From assembly GCA_035513175.1 (NCBI GenBank), contig DATKCN010000205.1, forward strand, positions 1 to 8,150: DNA of 8,150 nucleotides, given 5' to 3'. Below, piece by piece: positions 1 to 6,606 of this stretch (positions are counted from its first letter, which is position 1; each line of letters starts with the position of its first letter). The stretch is from DATKCN01 sp035513175. Lineage in GTDB: Bacteria > Chloroflexota > Chloroflexia > Thermomicrobiales > CFX8. Made by a program: the position numbers and the translations under genes. The notes under the pieces are model-generated. The model was not told where the DNA came from and did no database searches. It saw only the letters and a list, made by a program, of their open reading frames with translations.

Positions 1-1
1 G

Positions 2-340
2 ACGATGGCCCTGCGGCTCACTGACTCAACGTACAGAGAGTTCCGGCTCGACCGATGGGACCAGATCCGCGTTCGCCAGCGATGGGTGGATTATGGTAAC
101 GATCTTCTTGAAGTCTTTCTACGGGAGTACAGGTGGGTCGAGGTCGCACTGGATCGTGACATCATCGACGAGGCCAGGCAGCTAATGGTCTCCTGCAACC
201 TGTCCTCCTACGACGCCGCCCACGTCGCCACCGCGCTCTCGCTGGGCATCACCGACCTCGCCGCCGTCGACAGCCACTTCGAGCACGCCGGTCACCTGCT
301 CACCGTGCACACCATCCGCTCAACCCCGGCAGTCTCATGA
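2..340 (+). CDS. VapC-like PIN-domain ribonuclease, 5' end outside the window
   Basis: The reading frame is open to the left edge. The first ATG, at 5, has no visible ribosome binding site, and the product lacks the N-terminal strand with the first PIN aspartate, so this is most likely the last ~112 residues of a longer protein. The C-terminal half is typical of PIN ribonucleases of VapC type: SSYDAAHVATALSLGITDLA carries the third acidic residue in a helix, and AVDSHFE carries the late aspartate that follows the core strand. VapC toxins cleave RNA, often tRNA, and are held inactive by an antitoxin usually encoded just upstream, which here would lie off the window. The gene ends 19 bases before a strong hairpin. 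It is a distinct gene from the second, broken PIN gene at 2886. The PIN assignment is fairly firm; a toxin role is inferred because the partner is not visible. Confidence 0.75.
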   Translation, partial: TMALRLTDSTYREFRLDRWDQIRVRQRWVDYGNDLLEVFLREYRWVEVALDRDIIDEARQLMVSCNLSSYDAAHVATALSLGITDLAAVDSHFEHAGHLLTVHTIRSTPAVS

Positions 341-359
341 GACCCACCAACCAGCGCCT

Positions 360-402
360 CCCCCTCTCCCAGCATTGGGAGAGGGGGCCGGGGGGTGAGG
401 GC
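360..402. repeat. REP-like palindromic intergenic repeat with G-rich flank
   Basis: A perfect 12-bp stem (360-371 against 376-387, arms CCCCCTCTCCCA / TGGGAGAGGGGG) closes on a GCAT loop and is followed by a G-rich tail, GGCCGGGGGGTGAGGGC-like, to about 402. From general knowledge, this hairpin-plus-tail resembles short intergenic repeats dispersed in many Chloroflexota and other genomes; copy number cannot be judged here. It fills nearly the whole gap between the PIN gene stop (340) and the methyltransferase start (405). It may act as a transcription terminator or mRNA-stabilising stem for the upstream gene, but there is no T-run. The tail's TGAGGG (396-401) lies a few bases upstream of the ATG at 405 and is the only Shine-Dalgarno-like sequence for that gene. 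Confidence 0.75.
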
Positions 403-404
403 GA

Positions 405-1238
405 ATGCCCCGCGTAATCTACTCCGACAATCTCCCCGTCCTGCACTCGCTTGAGACCGGCTCCGTCCCCCTCATCTACATCGACCCACCCTTCAACACC
501 GGCAGGACGCAGCAGCGACAGCAACTCCAGACGAATCAGTCGGACGACGGCGATCGCGTCGGTTTCGGTGGCAGGCGTTACACGACGACCCTGCTCGGCT
601 CGCGCGCTTTCGACGATGCGTTCGACGACTTCCTCGGCTTCATCACGCCCCGGCTGGTCGAGGCGCAGCGCGTGCTGGCCGCCAACGGCACGCTCTACTT
701 CCACATCGACTACCGTGAAGCCCACTACTGCAAGGTGCTGCTGGACGACATCTTCGGCCGCGCCTCGTTCCTGAACGAGATCATCTGGGCCTACGACTAC
801 GGCGCGCGCGCGACGAAGCGCTGGCCGGCCAAGCACGACACCATCCTCGTCTACGTCAAGGACCCGGACAACTACGTCTTCAACGCCGACGTCGTCGAGC
901 GGGAGCCGTACATGGCGCCGGGGCTGGTCGGCCCGGAGAAGGCGGCGCGCGGCAAGCTGCCGACCGATGTCTGGTGGCACACCATCGTCAGCCCGACCGG
1001 CAGGGAAAAGACCGGCTACCCGACCCAGAAGCCGCTGGGCGTCCTGCGCCGGATCATCAGCGCCTCCTCCAACCCCGGCGACCTGGTGCTCGATTTCTTC
1101 GCCGGCAGCGGCACGACCGGCGCGGCGGCGCTGGAGCTGGGCCGCGACTTCCTGCTGGTGGACAACAACGAGCAGGCGCTGGCCGTCATGGCCCAGCGCT
1201 TCGCCGGGAACCCCGACATTGAGTTCCAGGGATTTTGA
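405..1238 (+). CDS. DNA methyltransferase, beta-class N6-adenine/N4-cytosine type
   Basis: The 277-aa product belongs to the DNA methylase N-4/N-6 family, which transfers a methyl group from S-adenosylmethionine to an exocyclic amino group in DNA. The catalytic motif DPPF is at residues 27-30 (IYIDPPFNTG) and the SAM-binding motif FFAGSGTTG is near the C-terminus at 231-239. This motif order, catalytic before SAM-binding, defines the beta class. TGYPTQKPLGVLRRII just before it corresponds to motif X, and LLVDNNEQAL after it to the next Rossmann strand. The region between (about 90-200) should hold the target-recognition segment, but its specificity cannot be read from sequence. The start at 405 fits the family N-terminus (VIYSDNLPVL) and uses a G-rich ribosome binding site inside the repeat. 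No restriction endonuclease is visible on either side, so it appears solitary. N6-adenine is more likely than N4-cytosine because of DPPF, but this is not certain. Confidence 0.93.
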   Translation: MPRVIYSDNLPVLHSLETGSVPLIYIDPPFNTGRTQQRQQLQTNQSDDGDRVGFGGRRYTTTLLGSRAFDDAFDDFLGFITPRLVEAQRVLAANGTLYFHIDYREAHYCKVLLDDIFGRASFLNEIIWAYDYGARATKRWPAKHDTILVYVKDPDNYVFNADVVEREPYMAPGLVGPEKAARGKLPTDVWWHTIVSPTGREKTGYPTQKPLGVLRRIISASSNPGDLVLDFFAGSGTTGAAALELGRDFLLVDNNEQALAVMAQRFAGNPDIEFQGF

Positions 1239-1417
1239 TCCCGGGCGACTTCGTACTCCTCCGGATCAGCGAGCAGGCCTCGGCTGAGCTATTGGGAGCG
1301 CGAGAGCGCCCTGAACGCCTTGGCAACCGGTTCGCCAGGCGCCACCTCGGACAAATGTCCTATTGCCCGCCGCAACGCGCCGTGTCAGAACACATATGCC
1401 GCGACGCTGGATGACGC
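1239..1417. other. Gene-free spacer with short dyads upstream of the M50 operon
   Basis: I see no convincing gene in these 179 bases. A small hairpin, GGGAT-TTTG-ATCCC (1229-1242), straddles the methyltransferase stop codon and lacks a T-run. Further on are three short dyads: AACCGGTT (about 1325-1332), GGACA-AA-TGTCC (1349-1360) and GTGT-CAGA-ACAC (1382-1393). Such dyads could be operator sites for the downstream operon, but short palindromes occur by chance and none is repeated. I found no clear sigma-70 hexamer pair. Confidence 0.35.
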
Positions 1418-2620
1418 TTGAGGCGGACCTGGGTGCAGAGCACGACAATCACATTAGGCGCGCTGACGATTCCTGTCGGATTAGTGGACGCCCTGTTCGC
1501 TCGACACAAGCGACGTGGAATCCGGAGTAACGAGCTGATCCTCGTTCTGGTCGCCCTGCTGCCGTTCGCAATCTGGCTGCAGACGGCTCCCTCGTTGCTT
1601 GGCGGCCTGCTGCTCGCCATCTCATCGATCGGTCTGTCACTGTTCGTCACGGCACTCGTTCACGAGCTTGGACACCTGGCAGCAGCCTGGATACTCGGAT
1701 GGAAGATCATCTCATTCGGCGTCTCGCCGGTTGCCGTTTCGCGGCACGGCAGCCGCTGGCGTGTCAGCAGGACGAGTCCGTCAATGCCACTGGGCTGGGT
1801 GGCGGCTACCCCACGGGATGTCTCTCGCTGGCGGAGAGACGCAATCATCGTACGGCTTGCCGGGCCACTCATCGCGACAGGCGCCGGAGCATATCTGCTC
1901 GTTCTGACGATGACCGTTTCCATGGAGCCGGTAACATGGTCGATTGTCATGATGATGGCGTTCGTACTGCTCGTCTTCAATATCGTCCAGTTGATTCCGT
2001 TTCGCTGGCGCGGCTACATGAGTGACGGGAGATTCGTGCTGGCGATGCTGGCGGGCGGGACTGACGTAGCGTACGAGGCTTCAATAGCTCAGCTCAACCG
2101 CGACGTGCTCGCGGAAACGCGTCCACGTGATTGGAATCCCCTGGCCGTGCAATCAGTGTCCCACGTCGCGGATGGAACGATCTACGAGGCGGTTGGATCG
2201 CTGTTCGCATTCTGGTGGATGTATGATCTCGGCAACTGGGAGCAAGCGGAGGGGCATCTGTCCCGGGCTCTCAGCTGTGCCTCACCGCTGCCGCCGGACA
2301 CGATGCACGCGCTCGTCGCGGAAGCCGTGTTCATGGCAGCGCGGAGAGGTCAGGATCTTGATGCGTGCCAGCTTGTGCTCGAGCAGTTGCGTCGCGGAGC
2401 CCTGGATCCTCATACGGCCGCGAGAACTGAAATCGCGATTCTGCTGGCTACAGGAGATGTCGACGCCGCCCGCCAGCGGGCTCAGCAGGCACTGGAGACG
2501 CTGCGTCAGGCGGACCCCGAGACACGGGGATTCGAGCTGGCCTGGGTTGGCGACCTGCTTCTGGAGTCGTCAGCATGGGATCAATCCCGTACGCGATACC
2601 ATCAGCGCGAGGAGGCATGA
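1418..2620 (+). CDS. M50 family (site-2-protease-like) membrane zinc metallopeptidase with TPR-like C-terminal region
   Basis: The predicted protein (400 aa from the TTG at 1418) has hydrophobic segments around residues 40-56, 61-80 and on through the zinc motif HELGH (82-86), then about 142-166 and 173-195. RLAGPL (146-151) matches the AGP motif of M50 proteins. N188 in FNIVQLIP and D203 in MSDGR match the family's NxxP...DG segment, which supplies the third zinc ligand. The catalytic set therefore looks complete, consistent with an active intramembrane protease. Residues about 230-400 are soluble and helical, with TPR-like stretches (WEQAEGHLSRAL; GDVDAARQRAQQALETL), and may bind partners. 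The start is uncertain: GTG at 1433 has a better-placed GAGGCGG than TTG at 1418. Its TGA overlaps the next gene's ATG, so the two are probably translationally coupled. Base composition is lower in G+C than the flanks: a hand count gives 35/60 at 1501-1560 against 45/60 at 4201-4260. The substrate is unknown. Confidence 0.88.
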   Translation: MRRTWVQSTTITLGALTIPVGLVDALFARHKRRGIRSNELILVLVALLPFAIWLQTAPSLLGGLLLAISSIGLSLFVTALVHELGHLAAAWILGWKIISFGVSPVAVSRHGSRWRVSRTSPSMPLGWVAATPRDVSRWRRDAIIVRLAGPLIATGAGAYLLVLTMTVSMEPVTWSIVMMMAFVLLVFNIVQLIPFRWRGYMSDGRFVLAMLAGGTDVAYEASIAQLNRDVLAETRPRDWNPLAVQSVSHVADGTIYEAVGSLFAFWWMYDLGNWEQAEGHLSRALSCASPLPPDTMHALVAEAVFMAARRGQDLDACQLVLEQLRRGALDPHTAARTEIAILLATGDVDAARQRAQQALETLRQADPETRGFELAWVGDLLLESSAWDQSRTRYHQREEA

Positions 2621-2889
2621 TGGCACGTCAACGACATCCACAAGACAGTTCTATTCTCGTCGTCCACGGTGACAAGCCTCTCATCGGGCTGCTCTCGTCT
2701 GAGCAGGATACCGACACTGTGACCTACTTTGTCGATGAAGATGCTGCCGATCACGCGGTCACGGAGCGGGTCATCCGCAACGCGCTGTCCCTTGCTGGAG
2801 CATGGAGCGACGTGCCCTGGGATGAGATAGAAGCAGGGCTGGATCGTATACGTCACGAAAGCGTCCCCTCACCTCCGCTTGAATTGTGA
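2620..2889 (+). CDS. Small antitoxin-like protein paired with a PIN toxin
   Basis: The product is 89 aa. Two in-frame ATGs lie side by side (2617 and 2620), and GAGGAGG at 2609-2615 favours the second. The stop of the M50 gene (2618-2620) overlaps this start, giving coupled translation. The C-terminal half, AGAWSDVPWDEIEAGLDRIR followed by a proline-rich tail ending PPLEL, has the look of antitoxins encoded directly before PIN-domain toxins: a tryptophan-containing amphipathic helix and an extended tail that could thread into the toxin groove. The N-terminal half (SILVVHGDKPLIGLL) is not a DNA-binding fold I recognise. Its stop overlaps the GTG start of the next gene (GTGA), the tight arrangement usual for toxin-antitoxin pairs. 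The antitoxin role is inferred from this context and the tail pattern. With the toxin broken, it may now be an orphan. Confidence 0.65.
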   Translation: MARQRHPQDSSILVVHGDKPLIGLLSSEQDTDTVTYFVDEDAADHAVTERVIRNALSLAGAWSDVPWDEIEAGLDRIRHESVPSPPLEL

Positions 2890-3364
2890 CCGGGAGAAGT
2901 CATCTGCTCGATAGTGGGCTGCTCGCCGCCTACCTGAACGGTCGGCCCGCAGCGGTCGATCTCATCTCTCAATGGATCAGCCTTGGCAACGCAGCGACAA
3001 GCCTCAACGTGTGCGCCGAAGTAATCGAGTACTTCAAGAGTCACCCGAGATTTCCACAACGGGGAGCAGAATTGCGGGAACTCCTATGCGGTTTCACGTG
3101 GCAGATGACAGGTTCGCAGGGGTCGGTAGGGGCGCATCGCATGCGCCCGGCTCGACGCCCGAGCGCGTCGCATCGTCACGACGGGTTGGACGTCATGCTG
3201 CCGAACCCGGGGCGCGTGGTCCGGCAGGGCGCATGCGATGCGCCCCTACACATCCGGGCAACATGCCGCCGGCGAAGTGACACCACATGATCCTTGTGAC
3301 GATGGATCGCGGCTTCGAGCGAGTCCCGGATCTCGATGTCTTGATCGTAAACCTGCGCTCGTAG
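2886..3364 (+). pseudogene. Disrupted VapC-like PIN toxin gene, split by a palindromic element
   Basis: Translation from GTG 2886 gives a good PIN N-terminus: HLLDSGLLAAYLNGRPAAV with the first aspartate at residue 9, and SLNVCAEVIEYFKSHP with the conserved glutamate at 45. Similarity to a PIN fold fades after about residue 70 (ELRELLCGF, near 3095). The frame then runs into the inverted-repeat element at 3126-3249 and ends at 3290 in repeat-encoded sequence. In another frame, ILVTMDRGFERVPDLDVL (from 3290) followed by a TAG at 3362-3364 is an obvious PIN C-terminus with the late aspartate. That fragment has an in-frame TGA at 3278-3280 just before it. The middle, which should carry the third acidic residue (a D-x-x-I-A-A-T-A-like helix), is missing, so no active nuclease can be made. 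This looks like insertion plus deletion and later decay rather than a clean insertion. The start overlaps the antitoxin-like gene by four bases. Confidence 0.8.
3126..3249. mobile_element. MITE-like palindromic element with perfect 23-bp terminal inverted repeats
   Basis: The left end (3126-3148, beginning GTAGGGGCGCATCGC) and right end (3227-3249, ending GATGCGCCCCTAC) are perfect reverse complements over 23 bp. Each arm also folds on itself: GGGCGCAT / ATGCGCCC with a three-base loop (3130-3148 and 3227-3245). The 78-bp interior holds a further stem, CGACGC / GCGTCG (3153-3170), and encodes nothing convincing. I see no direct target duplication at the borders. From general knowledge, short elements ending in GTAGGGGCGCA-like inverted repeats are dispersed in several bacterial phyla and are thought to be non-autonomous; family membership is inferred by resemblance. 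It lies inside the remains of a PIN toxin gene and could now terminate transcription of the M50 operon. Confidence 0.75.
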
Positions 3365-3405
3365 CTCGTTTGCCGCACCAAATTCTCCAGCTCGATACAG
3401 CAGGC

Positions 3406-5499
3406 TCACTCGCAGGCATCATCGCGGTACAACGTCATGCCCCCGGCGGCGCGGACGACGGTGACCTCGGTGTATCCGTAGACAGCCGGAGGATCGTTGG
3501 GAAATAGCACCAGCCAGCAGCGCGGCTCCGCGGCGGGAGTCAGGGTGTAGTAGTCGATCTGGCCGTTGCCTTCCACGGTGTGTCCGGTGCGTTGCAGGAT
3601 CGCCATCAGCAGGCCGAAGGCGACCGGGTCGGCTGTGGCGTTCGGCAGGTCCACCACCTCGCCGTCCGGGATCAGCTCCGCCAGCTCCCACATCCACGGG
3701 TCGCGCTCCAGCGTGTAGACGGCGTCAAAGCCCGCCAGCCGCAGCGTCAGCTCCGGTCGCTGGGCGATGGCGGCCTCGACCTCCGCGCGGGAGTCGTCCG
3801 GGAAGTCGCCGTGCAGGATGATGTTTTCCACGCCGATGCCCTGCAGCAGCCGGAGCGTGGCGTCCGATGGAAAGTCCTGCATGCGCTCGCGGAAGGGGTA
3901 GTAGGTCGGCGGGACGATGCCGGAGTAGCCGTTCGCCACCTCGTTCCAGTGCCACATCGACCAGAAGTTCGGCCAGGCGGAGGCCACCGGCCCCTCTCCC
4001 ATCGGCAGCTCCAGCGTCGGCGCGGGGTTGTCGGCAATCCATTGGTAGTCGGCGCGCTCACTGGCTGGTGGCAGGGGGTCAGGAATCTCCAGCCGGTTCA
4101 CCGCTTCGACCCCCACCCAGCCCAGAGACAGGCCGAACAGCAGCAGTCCGAGCAGCATCGGCTCCCGGTAGAGCCGGTCGGGGTACCGGGTGAAGAAGCG
4201 CAGCTTCTCCCGCGCCAGCCGCCAGAGGTAGTCGACGCCAAGCCCGGCCAGCCCCGCCAGCCCGACCAGCGCCAGCAGCCCCAGCCGCGCCGGGACGCGG
4301 ATGGCCCTGAAGCCGGGCAGATGGTCGTAGAAAACCTGGTACGGCAGCGTCCAGACGTGCCCGGCAAATTCCTTCGACAGCCCCAACGAGAGGATGCCCG
4401 CTCCCAGCGCGACCGCCAAGAGCACCCACCGGTCGCGGCCTGCCCGCCGGTTCGCCAGCCCAACCGCCGCCAGCAGCAACACGAACAGCCCCGGAAAGAG
4501 CGCCTGCTCGATATGCCGGAAATTGCGCTCCAGCGCTCCGTTGTAGAGCCGGTTGCGGGGCCAGACGGCCAGGTAGTCCCGCGTGTTGGCGCTCCAGACG
4601 GTCACCTCCTCGGTCGTGCGCTCGATGCCCAGGTCGTCGTGCACGCGCAGGTAGGGCAGCAGGGTTGGGATCAGCAGCAGCCCTGCGACGGCGCAGACCC
4701 CCGCCGCCAGCAGCAGCCGTCTCACCGCTCCCCAGTCGTAGTCGGAGATCGCCAGCGCCAGGTAGACGGCGCCCACGATCAGCAGCATCACGATGGTGAA
4801 GTAGAAGAAGTAGACGCCGGAGAGCCCCTGCATCAGGAACGCCGCCGCCAGCAGCGCATACCAGCGCTTACCACTGACTGACCGGGCTCGCTCAAACGAC
4901 GGTTGCAGCCACGCTGGCAACGACAGCGCCGGGGCGGGCAACGGGTTCATCGTCAGCGTCTCCTGCCGCATCACGCGCCGCAGGCCCAGCAGCGCCAGCG
5001 GCATCCACTGCGCCGAGAGCAGGTGCAGGTGCTCCACGTGCGCCATGCGCGACGGCGCGAAGGCGTAGGCCAGCCCAGCCAGGATGCCCGCCGCGCGGTT
5101 GCCGGTCATGTCGTACACCAGCAGGTACATGGCGCAGGCCGACAGCGTGAACGCCAGCAGCAGCGCGACGTTGTCGGCCAGGATGCCGTTGCCGGTCAGC
5201 GCGATCACCGGCAGCACGAGCAGCGTCTGCCCGAACAGGTGATCGGAGTAGGCCAGCGTGTTGCGCCACGGGTAGAAGACGTTGGCGTCGAAGACGCCGA
5301 GCGGGGCGGTCGTCAGCGCGTGCCAGTTCCAGGCGATCGTCCAGGCCTGAAAGACGGGATCGCCCCAGGAGATGAGCGTGTCGTTCAGCTGGCGGGCAAG
5401 CGGCCAGGTGAGCGCAATCGCGACGATGACGAAGATCGCCACTGCCGGCACATGTCTCGCGAGCCTGCCCTGGGGTTGCAGCCGCGCCAGCGCTTCCAT
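3406..5499 (-). CDS. Large polytopic membrane protein, GT-C glycosyltransferase-like
   Basis: From the ATG at 5499 the protein is 697 aa (713 from a GTG at 5547). Neither start has a Shine-Dalgarno sequence; I prefer the ATG because it lies just before the first hydrophobic helix (AVAIFVIVAIALTWPLA). After that helix comes a loop with an acidic residue, SWGDPVFQAWTIAWNWHAL, then DANVFYPWRNTLAYSDHLFG. This aspartate-bearing first external loop is reminiscent of GT-C enzymes, which use lipid-linked sugars. Roughly ten further hydrophobic segments follow to about residue 460. The last ~230 residues form a soluble, probably external, domain containing a WIADNPAPTLELPMGEG stretch, a NGYSGIVPPTYYPF segment and GIGVENIILHGDFP. 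Many Chloroflexota carry such proteins annotated only as hypothetical or family-39-like. The membrane topology is clear, glycosyltransferase activity is an inference, and the substrate is unknown. It is convergent with the broken PIN gene and divergent from the queuosine gene. Confidence 0.85.
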   Translation of the reverse strand: MEALARLQPQGRLARHVPAVAIFVIVAIALTWPLARQLNDTLISWGDPVFQAWTIAWNWHALTTAPLGVFDANVFYPWRNTLAYSDHLFGQTLLVLPVIALTGNGILADNVALLLAFTLSACAMYLLVYDMTGNRAAGILAGLAYAFAPSRMAHVEHLHLLSAQWMPLALLGLRRVMRQETLTMNPLPAPALSLPAWLQPSFERARSVSGKRWYALLAAAFLMQGLSGVYFFYFTIVMLLIVGAVYLALAISDYDWGAVRRLLLAAGVCAVAGLLLIPTLLPYLRVHDDLGIERTTEEVTVWSANTRDYLAVWPRNRLYNGALERNFRHIEQALFPGLFVLLLAAVGLANRRAGRDRWVLLAVALGAGILSLGLSKEFAGHVWTLPYQVFYDHLPGFRAIRVPARLGLLALVGLAGLAGLGVDYLWRLAREKLRFFTRYPDRLYREPMLLGLLLFGLSLGWVGVEAVNRLEIPDPLPPASERADYQWIADNPAPTLELPMGEGPVASAWPNFWSMWHWNEVANGYSGIVPPTYYPFRERMQDFPSDATLRLLQGIGVENIILHGDFPDDSRAEVEAAIAQRPELTLRLAGFDAVYTLERDPWMWELAELIPDGEVVDLPNATADPVAFGLLMAILQRTGHTVEGNGQIDYYTLTPAAEPRCWLVLFPNDPPAVYGYTEVTVVRAAGGMTLYRDDACE

Positions 5500-5532
5500 C
5501 ACGAAAAGGAAGTGAACCACAGGCGAGCGCCC

Positions 5533-5562
5533 GTGACGGGCAGGCACGGCAGCGTCTATGAT
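5533..5562 (+). promoter_or_regulatory. Candidate sigma-70-type promoter for the queuosine-salvage gene
   Basis: GTGACG (5533-5538, four of six to TTGACA) and TATGAT (5557-5562, five of six to TATAAT) are 18 bases apart. They would place a start of transcription near 5569, about 30 bases before the ATG at 5599. The -35 hexamer overlaps a small hairpin GCCCG-TGA-CGGGC (5529-5541). A single match of this quality in a divergent intergenic region is suggestive only. Confidence 0.35.
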
Positions 5563-5598
5563 CCAGGCAGGGCAACGGTCATGGAAAAGGAGGCGAGC

Positions 5599-6606
5599 AT
5601 GCTGAACCTCGAGCTGGAGCGTGATCCGCTACGGGTGCTGGAGAGCACGCAACTGGTCCTGGAGCAGGCTCGCTTCGTCACGTTCGACCTCGAACGGGCG
5701 GAGCAGGTGGCGGAGCAGCTCGCAGCCGGTCCGGAGCCGCCGCCCGACTGGAGCGCCACGCTGCACCCGCCTGCCCGCAACGCCGAGGAGCTGGCCAACC
5801 TCGTGCTGGTCGTTGACGCGCTGAACTTCTGCTTCTGGAGCGTGCCCGGCGCGGCCCGGCCCCGCTGGCAGGTTACCTATGACGGCGTCACCCACGACGG
5901 TTACTGGGCGCTGGCCGCCACGCTGCGCCGGGCTGTCGAAGCCGGACGCCCGCTGGCTGATCCCGAGTACCTCACCACCCTCAACGAAGACGATGTCGCG
6001 GACATTCTGGCCGGTGATCCCGGCACGGAGCCGATTCCCCTGCTGCACGCGCGCCACCAGCACCTGCATGAGGTCGGGGTGCAGTTGTTGGCCCGCTGGG
6101 ACGGCTCGTTCCTGCGCGCGGTCGAAGGGGCGCGCGGCTCGGCCCCACGTCTCATCCACACCGTGCTGAACGTCTTCCCGTCGTTCCGCGACGTTGCCCT
6201 CTGGAACGGCCACAAGATTCGCTTCTACAAGCGCGCCCAGATTCTGATCGCCGATCTGTTCGGCGCGTTCGAAGGCCAGGGGCCCGGCGCGTTCCACGAC
6301 ATGCACACCCTGACCGCCTTCGCCGACTACAAGGCGCCTCAGACCCTGCGCCGCTTCGGCGTGCTGTCCTATGCGCCGGACCTCGCGCGCGCCATCGATG
6401 AGTACCGCCTGATCCCACCCGACAGCGACGAGGAGCTGGAGATCCGGGCCGCCACCGTCTGGGGCGTCGAGCTGCTCCGGCAGTCCCTCGCCCGCCGGGG
6501 CCGCGACATGCCCAGCTACGCCATCGACTGGATCCTCTGGCGCGCCGGACAGGACCTGCCAGCGGATGCCCAGCCATACCACCGCACGCTGACCGTGTTT
6601 TATTGA
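5599..6606 (+). CDS. qng1: Queuosine 5'-phosphate N-glycosidase (queuosine salvage protein, Qng1/DUF2419 family)
   Basis: The 335-aa product matches the queuosine salvage family along its full length. It hydrolyses queuosine 5'-monophosphate to release the base queuine, which a tRNA-guanine transglycosylase can insert at the wobble position of GUN-anticodon tRNAs. Family landmarks are DPLRVLEST (9-17), DALNFCFW (73-80), GYWALAA (101-107), FPSFRD (193-198), FYKRAQILIADL (209-220), FADYKAPQ (241-248), EIRAATVWGVELL (281-293) and the C-terminal PYHRTLTVFY (326-335). No conserved block appears to be lost. The start at 5599 is set by AAAAGGAGG at 5585-5593, five bases upstream; an ATG at 5581 lies before that site and is unlikely. 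Human QNG1 and a Sphaerobacter homologue are characterised members. It stands alone, divergent from the membrane protein, with no other queuosine genes in the window. Confidence 0.95.
   Translation: MLNLELERDPLRVLESTQLVLEQARFVTFDLERAEQVAEQLAAGPEPPPDWSATLHPPARNAEELANLVLVVDALNFCFWSVPGAARPRWQVTYDGVTHDGYWALAATLRRAVEAGRPLADPEYLTTLNEDDVADILAGDPGTEPIPLLHARHQHLHEVGVQLLARWDGSFLRAVEGARGSAPRLIHTVLNVFPSFRDVALWNGHKIRFYKRAQILIADLFGAFEGQGPGAFHDMHTLTAFADYKAPQTLRRFGVLSYAPDLARAIDEYRLIPPDSDEELEIRAATVWGVELLRQSLARRGRDMPSYAIDWILWRAGQDLPADAQPYHRTLTVFY

Noticed and set aside
459..468. Third copy of GGCTCCGTCC, the -10 side of the ECF-type promoters
   Set aside because: It is inside the methyltransferase coding region, and the bases 17 upstream (CTGCAC) are not TGTCGA.
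300..980. 226-codon open frame on the minus strand
   Set aside because: It lies antisense to the methyltransferase, which has clear motifs. Its composition is Arg/Val/Asp-rich shadow sequence, and its C-terminal end is translated hairpin repeat.
1229..1242. Hairpin GGGAT-TTTG-ATCCC as a terminator of the methyltransferase gene
   Set aside because: The stem is only five pairs, it overlaps the stop codon, and no T-run follows.
2458..2463. TGTCGA inside the M50 gene
   Set aside because: It is within coding sequence and no CGTC lies 16-18 bases downstream.
3580..4881. 433-codon open frame on the plus strand
   Set aside because: It is antisense to the membrane protein and very rich in Gln, Arg and Pro with no domain. 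Long antisense frames are expected in G+C-rich genes with few minus-strand stops.
4903..5598. N-terminal extension of the queuosine-salvage frame
   Set aside because: The frame is open but antisense to the membrane protein, low in complexity, and lies upstream of a perfect ribosome binding site at 5585-5593.
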